Part shown: piece after piece, positions 52,487 to 60,540 of the stretch | How the letters are laid out: each line of letters starts with the position of its first letter | Numbering within the stretch: position 1 is the stretch's first letter | From: Cellulophaga baltica | GTDB taxonomy: Bacteria; Bacteroidota; Bacteroidia; Flavobacteriales; Flavobacteriaceae | Reading direction: 5' to 3' | NCBI RefSeq assembly: GCF_900102165.1 | Contig: NZ_FNBD01000005.1 | Location: 293,595-357,594 of the forward strand | Length of the DNA: 64,000 nt | Position numbers and translations under genes: made by a program | The notes under the pieces: generated by a model | What the model saw: only the letters and a program-made list of their open reading frames with translations | Databases searched by the model: none | What the model was told of the DNA's origin: nothing

Positions 52487-53422
52487 ATGAATAAACGTTT
52501 TGAATGGATAGATAATATAAGAGGGCTGATGATAATATTAGTAGCCCTAGGGCATATCATAGTAGATGGCAGTATAGATAACACCTTTAATTCTATAATG
52601 AGAATGCCTACATTTTTTATGATAAGTGGTTTCTTATTTAAATTTAAACCTTACAAAGCATATCTAAAGCATAAATTTATTCATCTAATTATACCCTATT
52701 TTGTATATCTAGTTCCAATCTTAGCGCTACAAATGTATTTTGAAGAAAAAAGCTATTTAGAATATTTAGGAAGATTAGTATTAGGTGGGCCATTTTTATA
52801 TACTTGGACAGGTGTATTTTGGTTCATTACATGCCTATTCTTTACACAACAAATTTTTAATTTACTAAACGGGTGGAAAATTAAAAAAATTGGACTCCTA
52901 ATGTTCCTATTTTTAATTCTAGCATATATAAATCAACTGTATTTTCAAACAATAAATATTCCATTGAGCTTAAATATTTGTTTATATTCTTGTCCTTTAT
53001 TCTTTACGGGATTTATATTTAAAAAATTAATTGGCGAAGTGCATTTAGCTAAAATTGTGCCGTTAATATCAATAATAACTATTTTTATTGCAAGCACTTT
53101 CTATTTCAATGAGCTCTACATTAATATGAAGCTTGCAAATTATGGTATTCCATTTTTAAGCTTTATCCTAAGTATATTATCTGCATTTTGCATGATAAAA
53201 CTTTTTAAATCTTTTGAAAAAAATATAGGATTAAACATTATTGGAAAAGCATCTATGGTTATTATGTATCTTCATTTACCCATTAATTACTTAATACTAA
53301 ATTTCTACCCCAACTTTAACCAATGGCTACTCCTATTAATTGCCATAAGTATCCCGACATGCTTATATTATGTGTTTCGAAGAAATAACATTACAAAAAA
53401 ATATCTTTTAGGGGAGCACTAA
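52487..53422 (+). CDS. Acyltransferase family 3 membrane protein (O-acyl transferase)
   Basis: A 311-residue protein with about nine to ten hydrophobic segments. The family opening RFEWIDNIRGLMIILVALGHI contains the conserved Arg and His used by OafA/YrhL-type acyltransferases, and RMPTFFMISGFLFKFK follows. Such enzymes put acetyl or other acyl groups on surface polysaccharides. It probably O-acetylates the repeat unit. Confidence 0.88.
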   Translation: MNKRFEWIDNIRGLMIILVALGHIIVDGSIDNTFNSIMRMPTFFMISGFLFKFKPYKAYLKHKFIHLIIPYFVYLVPILALQMYFEEKSYLEYLGRLVLGGPFLYTWTGVFWFITCLFFTQQIFNLLNGWKIKKIGLLMFLFLILAYINQLYFQTINIPLSLNICLYSCPLFFTGFIFKKLIGEVHLAKIVPLISIITIFIASTFYFNELYINMKLANYGIPFLSFILSILSAFCMIKLFKSFEKNIGLNIIGKASMVIMYLHLPINYLILNFYPNFNQWLLLLIAISIPTCLYYVFRRNNITKKYLLGEH

Positions 53423-53478
53423 AAAATTTAGATTCAAAAATAAAAGGTGTTTCTTAATTAGTTAATCCGTACTCAATA

Positions 53479-53907
53479 ATGCAAAAAAAACCTGAAAAAT
53501 ACGTCCAAATAATAGGCTTTACTTTATTTGCTCTTGGTATTGCACTGATATTTCTATTCAGCTGGAAAACTAATCCAAATGTGGGGGAGTATAGTTTTTT
53601 ACCTGATTGGCTTATCAATTGGGCGGATCAATATCGAAATAATAGAAAAAGAACAGGAGTCCCTTTTATTTTTCTCGGATTTTTAGCAGGAGCATATTTA
53701 ATATACATAAAACAAAAGAGTCTCCGATTTTGGATATTAACTGGCGTAATTTTAGTACTCACCGTAATCATTGCAGAACTAGGACAATATTTTATTCCTT
53801 CACGTGATCCAGACCCAAAAGATGTACTTTGGGGAAGTATTGGCGCAGGCATAGGTTTACTACCGATATTTATATTTTACAAAATAACAACACAATTAAA
53901 AAAATAA
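53479..53907 (+). CDS. VanZ-like membrane protein
   Basis: A 142-residue protein with four hydrophobic segments. ELGQYFIPSRDPDPKDVLWGSIGAGIG (about 97-123) is the VanZ-like signature, in which conserved Gln, Arg/Asp and Asp residues lie close to the last span. VanZ-like proteins are frequent in polysaccharide and teichoplanin-resistance contexts with no established reaction; only an accessory role in the envelope can be inferred. It ends 4 nt before the next gene. Confidence 0.85.
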   Translation: MQKKPEKYVQIIGFTLFALGIALIFLFSWKTNPNVGEYSFLPDWLINWADQYRNNRKRTGVPFIFLGFLAGAYLIYIKQKSLRFWILTGVILVLTVIIAELGQYFIPSRDPDPKDVLWGSIGAGIGLLPIFIFYKITTQLKK

Positions 53908-53911
53908 CACC

Positions 53912-55162
53912 TTGGAGCAAACAATAAAAAAAAATCTTTTATTTATAGGGTATAACTTTTCACCTGAATTAACAGGGATTGGAAAGTATTCTGGAGAAAT
54001 GATGCATTGGTTGGCTGCTCAAGGCCATAAATGCACTGTACTTACTGCCTACCCCTATTACCCCTATTGGAAGGTACAAGAACCATACAGAAACAATCGC
54101 TTTTGGTACAAAAAGGAGGAAAAATCATATCCTTCTGGCGGAAAATTAACAGTCATACGTTGTCCAATGTATGTCCCGACAAATCCAAGCGGAGCTAAAC
54201 GGATGCTCCTAGATACGTCATTTTCCACAGCTGCATCTGCGGTGGTTTTTGTCAAACTTTTCCAAAAGAAATACGACTGGGTAATTTCAATTGCACCTTC
54301 TTTCCAGTTTGGGCTTTTAGGAGTGTTTTATAAAAAAATTAAAGGAGCTAAACATTTACACCATATTCAAGATCTTCAAATCGAAGCGGCACAAGATTTA
54401 GGTCTTATAAAATCTCCAAGACTTTTAAAGTTATTATACGGAACAGAACGCTTTATATTCAAACATACAGACGTTGTAAGTAGTATTTCTGATGGGATGA
54501 TAGAACGTATTGAACTCAAAGCAAAAAAACCATTATTGTTTTTTCCAAACTGGACCGATACGAAAAGCTTCTATCCTATAGAAGATAAAACAGGCTTAAA
54601 AGAGCAATTTGGTTTTAAAGGGTCTGATTATGTCGTGTTATATTCAGGAGCTATTGGCGAAAAACAAGGTTTGGAAGCTATATTACAGGCTGCAGAAAGT
54701 TTAAAGACAAAACAGGCCATACAGTTTGTTATCTGTGGTACGGGACCTTACAAGGAAAAGTTAATTGCTATGACCAAAAAAATGAACTTAACAAATGTCC
54801 ACTTTTTACCCTTACAACCGATGGAGGCTTTCAATGCCTTTTTAAATATGGCCGATTTACATCTAGTTATCCAGAAAGAGAAGGCTAGTGATTTAGTGAT
54901 GCCTTCAAAATTGACCACCATTCTTGCGGTGGGTGGTTTATCTTTAATCACGGCAAACCCTAATGCAAGTCTCCATAAATTGGTGTCAAAATATAACATG
55001 GGGATACTTGTTGCAGCAGAAAACCAAAATGCTTTAAATGATGGAATTTTAAATGCGTATGAAGATACAAATACTCAAAAAATGACCGATGCTGCTAGAG
55101 CTTATGCACAAGAATTTTTAGCGATTGAAAATATTATGACTGCATTTGAAAAACAACTCTGA
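53912..55162 (+). CDS. WcaI-like glycosyltransferase (GT4)
   Basis: A 416-residue GT-B glycosyltransferase. LLFIGYNFSPELTGIGKYSGEMMHWLA is the WcaI-type beginning. VLTAYPYYPYW and HHIQDLQIEAAQDLGLI follow, with the donor site around YSGAIGEKQGLE and the MPSKLTTILAVGG loop, where the ordinary GT4 E-x7-E is modified. WcaI is the colanic-acid fucosyltransferase homologue, and gmd/fcl supply GDP-fucose here, so L-fucose transfer is plausible. The start is a TTG at 53912, as no ATG precedes the Rossmann strand. Confidence 0.88.
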   Translation: MEQTIKKNLLFIGYNFSPELTGIGKYSGEMMHWLAAQGHKCTVLTAYPYYPYWKVQEPYRNNRFWYKKEEKSYPSGGKLTVIRCPMYVPTNPSGAKRMLLDTSFSTAASAVVFVKLFQKKYDWVISIAPSFQFGLLGVFYKKIKGAKHLHHIQDLQIEAAQDLGLIKSPRLLKLLYGTERFIFKHTDVVSSISDGMIERIELKAKKPLLFFPNWTDTKSFYPIEDKTGLKEQFGFKGSDYVVLYSGAIGEKQGLEAILQAAESLKTKQAIQFVICGTGPYKEKLIAMTKKMNLTNVHFLPLQPMEAFNAFLNMADLHLVIQKEKASDLVMPSKLTTILAVGGLSLITANPNASLHKLVSKYNMGILVAAENQNALNDGILNAYEDTNTQKMTDAARAYAQEFLAIENIMTAFEKQL

Positions 55163-55348
55163 TATTTAAAATCCTAAAAGGTGCATTTGGTCGATAATTA
55201 GCACAATTTATCCATGATTGTAAGAATATAAATACGATGTTGGTATCTTTATTTTGAGTAAAATCGTTTACCAAATTCAACCAAACTAACAGCCTTTAAG
55301 CAATACTTCTTGCCTTAAAACGTTGGTATTATATAAAACGAATAACAT

Positions 55349-56677
55349 ATGGGGAATAGCTTAGCTAAAGCAGTTTTTTCGTTTAAAACAAACATTTTAA
55401 ATCCAAAACTAAACCGCTTACATCAAAAGACCAAAAACAGGCTAAAAGAACCAAATTTAGAAAAGTACAATTTAGAAAAACGCCAAGAACTTATTCATCA
55501 CGCAATAACAAATTCAACCTTTTATACTAAAAAATACGGCAACCTAAATTTACCTAAAAATGGAACTTTAACACAGGAAGACTTCTTAAAGATACCACCT
55601 TTAACGAGAACAGAATTAGTAGAAAATTTTGAGAATATTAAAGTCAAAAATGTTTCTTCTATTGCTGCTAAAAAAGTGAGTACCTCTGGAAGTACCGGTC
55701 ATCCAATATCTATATTGAGAGACTTACGAAATCCAGAAACCCCTATTCGCTGGCGCATATTAAATTGGTGGGGCATAGAACCATGGGAAAATCAAGCCTT
55801 CATTTATCGTTATAAACGCCCATTTTCTGAGCGTATCAGTAATGCCTTATTATGGTGGCCTACCAAACGTATTTTTTTAGCGGCTGCTAATCCCACTAAA
55901 GAACACTTAGAGAAATTCGTAACTGATTTTAACAGCATAAAACCTTCACTTTTACAAGGCTATGTAGATGTTGTTTTTGAATTTGCCTTATATCTACTAG
56001 ATAACAATATAAAAATTCATCCTCCAAAAATGGTCTGGGTAACCTCTGCCCCATTATTTGAAGAACAACGGGAGTTAATGCAAAAGGCTTTCGGAGCTCC
56101 TGTTTGTGATCAATATGGAAATACAGAAATAATGTTGATTGCCGCAGAATGTCCGGAACAAAAAGGCTTACACATCATGCAGGATACGGTTCATATAGAA
56201 TTTGTTGATCAAAATAATGAACCAGTGCCGCCTAATACTATCGGAAGGATATTGTTAACTGATTTGACAAATTACGCCTTCCCTTTGATTCGTTATGATA
56301 TTGGTGATGAAGGAAAGTTTATGGATGAAATGTGTAGTTGTGGAAAACAACTTCCCTTAATGGAGAACGTACGAGGGAGACAAGCACATAATATCCAAAC
56401 ACCTTCTGGTTTAAGAATACGAGGTGAACATTTGATGGCTATGTTTAATGGGCATATGAAGAATTTTAAAGAAATACAATTACGCCAAGAGGCAGATTAT
56501 TCGGTTTCTATGGAATATGTACCAAGGGGGCATCATAATCACAGCAAAGAAATTCAGAATATGGCAGAACTAATAATGCAACGTTCGCGGCAAGAAATTA
56601 AAGTATATCCCAAAGAAGTACAAAAAATACAACAAGTAGGCAGAAAAACACCTTTAATTGTAAGTAATTTAAAATAG
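55349..56677 (+). CDS. PaaK/CapK-like adenylate-forming protein
   Basis: A 442-residue adenylating enzyme of the phenylacetate-CoA ligase/CapK family: KKVSTSGSTGHPISI (phosphate loop, about 109-123), QGYVDVVFEFALYL, DQYGNTEIMLIAAEC (adenine/acyl pocket) and RYDIGDEGKFMDEMCSCGKQLPLM with a Cys pair. Members in polysaccharide loci are thought to activate a carboxylate that decorates the glycan, but no substrate is established. It precedes an ATP-grasp gene by 21 nt; the two may work together. It follows a 186-nt gap and could have its own promoter. Confidence 0.88.
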   Translation: MGNSLAKAVFSFKTNILNPKLNRLHQKTKNRLKEPNLEKYNLEKRQELIHHAITNSTFYTKKYGNLNLPKNGTLTQEDFLKIPPLTRTELVENFENIKVKNVSSIAAKKVSTSGSTGHPISILRDLRNPETPIRWRILNWWGIEPWENQAFIYRYKRPFSERISNALLWWPTKRIFLAAANPTKEHLEKFVTDFNSIKPSLLQGYVDVVFEFALYLLDNNIKIHPPKMVWVTSAPLFEEQRELMQKAFGAPVCDQYGNTEIMLIAAECPEQKGLHIMQDTVHIEFVDQNNEPVPPNTIGRILLTDLTNYAFPLIRYDIGDEGKFMDEMCSCGKQLPLMENVRGRQAHNIQTPSGLRIRGEHLMAMFNGHMKNFKEIQLRQEADYSVSMEYVPRGHHNHSKEIQNMAELIMQRSRQEIKVYPKEVQKIQQVGRKTPLIVSNLK

Positions 56678-56698
56678 GTATAACGTTTACCTTTTTTT

Positions 56699-57748
56699 AT
56701 GAGCCCTATAAAAAGCCTAGTCAAAGAACAAATAGAAAAATATGAGTGGTATCGTTATCATCATATATCTAATACTATTGCCCAAAAGACACTCAAAAAT
56801 CTAGAAAAAGAAAAAGGAAAATTTCCAATCACATTAAAAAAGCAATCTGATGCTTACGCTAGAGAAATTTTAGGGTGGAAGGGATTTTCTCCATGGCTTT
56901 ATGTGTATAGCCACTTTTCTGAAGCGTTCAAAGAAGGCTGGATTCCTGACAATTTTTATGGAAAAGTAGTCATTCCTAAAATCCAAGGAGATTATGGCAA
57001 AATATCTTATCTAAAACCAATAACACACAAATTATTTGAAGAGAAACCTTGCCCCGATTTAGGCTATTTAATCAATGGTCGGTGTTTTGATAATAATTAT
57101 AATCCTGTTTTGCAGGCAGATTTTAAGAATCTATTATTTCAGAATACAGACAAAGTGATATGCAAGTTAGATCAATCTTGTCAAGGGAAGGGGGTTTACG
57201 TATTTCAATACAAGGAATTCGAAATATTAAAAATTTTGGAATTAGGAAATTGTGTTATTCAAAAATACATCCAACAACATCAATTTTTTAATGCTTTCAC
57301 AACAGACTCTGTTGCAACCATAAGATTAACTACGGTCATTGATTGTAATTTTCAAATTAGCTTACGAGCAGCATATCTTCGTTTGGGAAGAAGACACAAC
57401 ACACACGTATCATCAGAGGATCATATTCGTATTTCAATTAATATGGACAATGGGACTCTTAACTCTTTAGGATATCTTCCTAATTGGCAGAAAATTGAAC
57501 AACACCCAGATACCTTAGAAAAATTTGACCATAAATTGATTCCTAATTTCGAAGAATGTAAAAAATTAGTAGAGCGATTACATAAGAGAGTTCCTATGGT
57601 GCAAGCCATTGGATGGGATCTTATTGTAGATACAAATAATAAACCTATTGTAATGGAATGGAATGGCTATAGCAATGACATTAAATTTTCAGAAGCTAGT
57701 CAAGGCCCATGTTTTAAAGATCTAGCCTGGAATAAGCTACGTATATAA
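56699..57748 (+). CDS. ATP-grasp ligase, sugar-transfer associated
   Basis: A 349-residue protein resembling the 'sugar-transfer associated ATP-grasp' family. KVICKLDQSCQGKGVYVF (about 157-174) is the ATP-binding lysine/glycine loop; NCVIQKYIQQHQFFNAF and SVATIRLTTVID follow, and AIGWDLIVDTNNKPIVMEWNG (about 302-322) carries the metal-binding Asp/Glu/Asn. ATP-grasp enzymes join a carboxylate to an amine or thiol via acyl phosphate. In this locus it may couple an amino acid to a sugar carboxylate or amine; that is inference. Confidence 0.82.
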   Translation: MSPIKSLVKEQIEKYEWYRYHHISNTIAQKTLKNLEKEKGKFPITLKKQSDAYAREILGWKGFSPWLYVYSHFSEAFKEGWIPDNFYGKVVIPKIQGDYGKISYLKPITHKLFEEKPCPDLGYLINGRCFDNNYNPVLQADFKNLLFQNTDKVICKLDQSCQGKGVYVFQYKEFEILKILELGNCVIQKYIQQHQFFNAFTTDSVATIRLTTVIDCNFQISLRAAYLRLGRRHNTHVSSEDHIRISINMDNGTLNSLGYLPNWQKIEQHPDTLEKFDHKLIPNFEECKKLVERLHKRVPMVQAIGWDLIVDTNNKPIVMEWNGYSNDIKFSEASQGPCFKDLAWNKLRI

Positions 57749-57810
57749 AATGTCATGATTGGTGACATCCAATCATTTTGAGCTAACCACAACAAACCAT
57801 AAAGAAATTT

Positions 57811-58794
57811 ATGAAAATTAATTATTATTTCAGACATCCTAAAGTAGGTCATTCCATACATCGTGTATTTAGAACACTGATAGAAGAAGTAGAGAAATCT
57901 GCTGATATTTCTATTTTAGAAATGCCCAACAAAGGGTCAATGCCTTTGGATCTTTTAAAAAATAATATCTATACCTACAAAAGCAGAGATAAAAATACAA
58001 TACATCATGTAACTGGTCATATTCATGATGTACTTTTAGCACTAGTAGGAGTTAAAACAGTATTAACCATTCACGATCTCGTTTTTTTAGATAACGTGAA
58101 AAACCCATTAAAAAAGTTTTACAAGTGGCTTTTTTGGCTATATCTACCTTTGAAAATTGCAGATAAAGTTGTTTGTATTTCTAACCAAACAAAACAAAAC
58201 ATTTTAAGCAAACTGAATACTGATAAGCTTTTGGTTATTTATAATGCCGTAGATCCAATATTTAGTTTTCAAGAAAAAGAATTTAATAAAAAGAAGCCGA
58301 TCATTCTTCATATCGGAACAGGCTGGAATAAAAACTTAATCAAAAGTATTGAGGCACTAGAAGGTATTCCTTGCCATCTTCGGATTATTGGAAAAATAAA
58401 AGAAGATCAAATAAATTTTTTAAATAAACACGGAGTTGAATATTCAAACGCCCTAAATTTAACTGACTTAGATATAAAAAACGAATATCTCAACTGTGAT
58501 ATAGTGAACTTTCCTTCTATTTATGAAGGTTTTGGAATGCCCATCATAGAAGGGCAACAAACCGGAAGAATTGTGGTTACTTCGAAAATTGAACCTATGA
58601 TTGAAGTAGCGCAAGAAGCTGCTGCATTTGTTCAACCGGATGATGTTGCCTCTATTAGACAAACATATCTAAAAATAATTAATGACGATTTATTTAGAGA
58701 AGAAACGATTAAAAATGGGTACATAAATGCCCAACGATTCTCAGTGAAAAATATCTCCAAGCAGTATATTGAACTTTATAAAAAATTATCTTAA
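57811..58794 (+). CDS. Glycosyltransferase family 4 (short GT-B)
   Basis: A 327-residue glycosyltransferase, short at the N-terminus. NTIHHVTGHIHDVLLAL and LTIHDLVFLDN belong to the acceptor domain. HIGTGWNKNLIKSIEAL and FPSIYEGFGMPIIEGQQTGRIVVTS (E-x7-type donor motif, about 230-255) identify GT4. Its stop is one base before the ATG of the next glycosyltransferase (TAAAATG), so the two are coupled. Confidence 0.88.
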   Translation: MKINYYFRHPKVGHSIHRVFRTLIEEVEKSADISILEMPNKGSMPLDLLKNNIYTYKSRDKNTIHHVTGHIHDVLLALVGVKTVLTIHDLVFLDNVKNPLKKFYKWLFWLYLPLKIADKVVCISNQTKQNILSKLNTDKLLVIYNAVDPIFSFQEKEFNKKKPIILHIGTGWNKNLIKSIEALEGIPCHLRIIGKIKEDQINFLNKHGVEYSNALNLTDLDIKNEYLNCDIVNFPSIYEGFGMPIIEGQQTGRIVVTSKIEPMIEVAQEAAAFVQPDDVASIRQTYLKIINDDLFREETIKNGYINAQRFSVKNISKQYIELYKKLS

Positions 58795-58795
58795 A

Positions 58796-59968
58796 ATGAA
58801 AATACTTCGAGTAATACCTAGTATGCACCCTAAACAAGGAGGGCCTTGCCAAGGTATCAGAAATTCAATACCTGAACTAGAAAAACTTGGTATTCATAAT
58901 GAGGTAGTCTGCCTAGATGACACCGTTTCTGATTATGGAATAGAAGATTCTTTTAAAATTCATGCTATAGGTCAAAGTAACACACCTTGGAAATACCAAA
59001 AAAACTTAATTCCTTGGTTGCTAAATAATTTTCAAAGATTTGATATTGTAATGATTCATGGTCTATGGACCTATCATAGTCATGCAACTATTCAAGCTAT
59101 TGAAAAATATAGGAAGACAACTACTATTTCTCCCAAAGTCTATGTAATGCCTCATGGAATGTTAGACCCCTACTTTCAGAAAGCAAAAGAGCGAAAGCTA
59201 AAAGCATTACGAAATGAGGTCTATTGGAAACTATTTGAAAATAAAGTTATTAATAAAGCAGATGGTGTTCTATTTACTTGCGAAGAAGAATTATTATTAG
59301 CGCGCACCACTTTTCCGAATTACAAACCCCAACGTGAAATTAATGTAGGCTATGGTATTCAAGCACCACCAGCCTATACGGATTCTATGAAAGCGGTGTT
59401 AAAAGATAAAGTACCGCTTTGGAACGAGAAACCTTTCTTGATTTTCCTAAGCAGAATTCACTCTAAAAAAGGAGTTGATTTATTAATTAAAGCCTACCTA
59501 AAGCTTGAAGAAGAGTTAGAGAATTTGCCACAGCTAATTATTGCTGGACCAGGTCTGGAAGAGGCGTATGGTAAAGAACTACTAAAATTAGCGTCAAGTT
59601 CTTCCAATATATTATTTCCTGGAATGCTCAGCGGTGATTCAAAATGGGGTGCTTTCTATGAAAGCGAAGCATTTGTTTTGCCGAGCCATCAAGAAAATTT
59701 TGGAATTGCCGTAGTAGAAGCTTTAGCATGTAGTAAGCCTGTTTTAATTAGTGATAAAGTGAATATCTGGCGAGAAATTACATCAGAAGCAGGTGGTCTT
59801 GTAGAAAACGACACGGAAGCAGACACTTATAAACTCTTAAAAACATGGCTAAAACTATCCTCCTCAGAAAAAATAAAAATGAGTGAGAATGCCCAAAAAG
59901 TATATGCAACAAAATTTACTATAGCTCAAGGAGCTAAATCTTTAATTGCAGGTTTAAACTCTAACTAA
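58796..59968 (+). CDS. Glycosyltransferase family 4
   Basis: A 390-residue GT-B enzyme. MKILRVIPSMHPKQGGPCQGIRN is the start with the Gly-rich loop, MPHGMLDPYF the acceptor-side motif, and FLSRIHSKKGVDLLIKAY plus LPSHQENFGIAVVEALACSKPVLIS the donor site. I start at ATG 58796, one base after the previous stop; ATG 58769 in the same frame overlaps the previous gene and would add nine residues. MPHGMLDPYF-type enzymes often act late in repeat-unit assembly. Confidence 0.9.
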   Translation: MKILRVIPSMHPKQGGPCQGIRNSIPELEKLGIHNEVVCLDDTVSDYGIEDSFKIHAIGQSNTPWKYQKNLIPWLLNNFQRFDIVMIHGLWTYHSHATIQAIEKYRKTTTISPKVYVMPHGMLDPYFQKAKERKLKALRNEVYWKLFENKVINKADGVLFTCEEELLLARTTFPNYKPQREINVGYGIQAPPAYTDSMKAVLKDKVPLWNEKPFLIFLSRIHSKKGVDLLIKAYLKLEEELENLPQLIIAGPGLEEAYGKELLKLASSSSNILFPGMLSGDSKWGAFYESEAFVLPSHQENFGIAVVEALACSKPVLISDKVNIWREITSEAGGLVENDTEADTYKLLKTWLKLSSSEKIKMSENAQKVYATKFTIAQGAKSLIAGLNSN

Positions 59969-59969
59969 A

Positions 59970-60533
59970 ATGGAAAATTTTATATCAAAAGTTAAACTAT
60001 ATGACTTTGACGCCAAAGAGGGTTTAAATCGTGGAGCTACACGCTTAAAAGAGCTGATATGGTACTTGGTTAAAGTTTTCTTTTTCCTGAGCGCCTTACC
60101 TTACCCTAGCTCGCTAAAAGTATGGGTGCTAAAACTATTCGGTGCTAAAATTGGCACTGGCGTCGTTATAAAACCACGGGTCAATATTCATTTTCCTTGG
60201 AAACTTGATATTGGTAATCATGTTTGGATTGGAGAGGAAGTATTTTTACTCAATTTTGAGTTACTCACTATTGGAAATAATGTATGTATATCTCAGCGTA
60301 GTTTTTTATGTGGAGGCAATCACGATTTTCGTAACCCTTCAATGCCTTATAGAAACGGCCCTATTACCTTAAAAGATGGGTGTTGGGTAGGCGCATGTTG
60401 TTTTATAGGCCCTAATGTTGCAATTGGAACCGACACCGTAATCACCGTTGGCTCCGTAATCGTAGCTAATCAAGAAAACAATAGAGTGATCACACAAGTA
60501 CCTACGAATCAAAGTAAAACTAGATGGAAATAA
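59970..60533 (+). CDS. WcaF-like hexapeptide acetyltransferase
   Basis: A 187-residue left-handed beta-helix acetyltransferase. One membrane-like segment lies near 32-48 (LVKVFFFLSALPYPSS). Repeats such as IGTGVVIKPRVNIHFPWKLDIGNHVWIGE and LLTIGNNVCISQRSFLCGGNHDFRNP include the catalytic His, and WVGACCFIGPNVAIGTDTVITVGSVI follows. It matches the colanic-acid acetyltransferase (WcaF) group and would O-acetylate a sugar of the repeat. It starts 1 nt after the preceding stop and is the last gene of the operon. Confidence 0.92.
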   Translation: MENFISKVKLYDFDAKEGLNRGATRLKELIWYLVKVFFFLSALPYPSSLKVWVLKLFGAKIGTGVVIKPRVNIHFPWKLDIGNHVWIGEEVFLLNFELLTIGNNVCISQRSFLCGGNHDFRNPSMPYRNGPITLKDGCWVGACCFIGPNVAIGTDTVITVGSVIVANQENNRVITQVPTNQSKTRWK

Positions 60534-60540
60534 GAAATAA

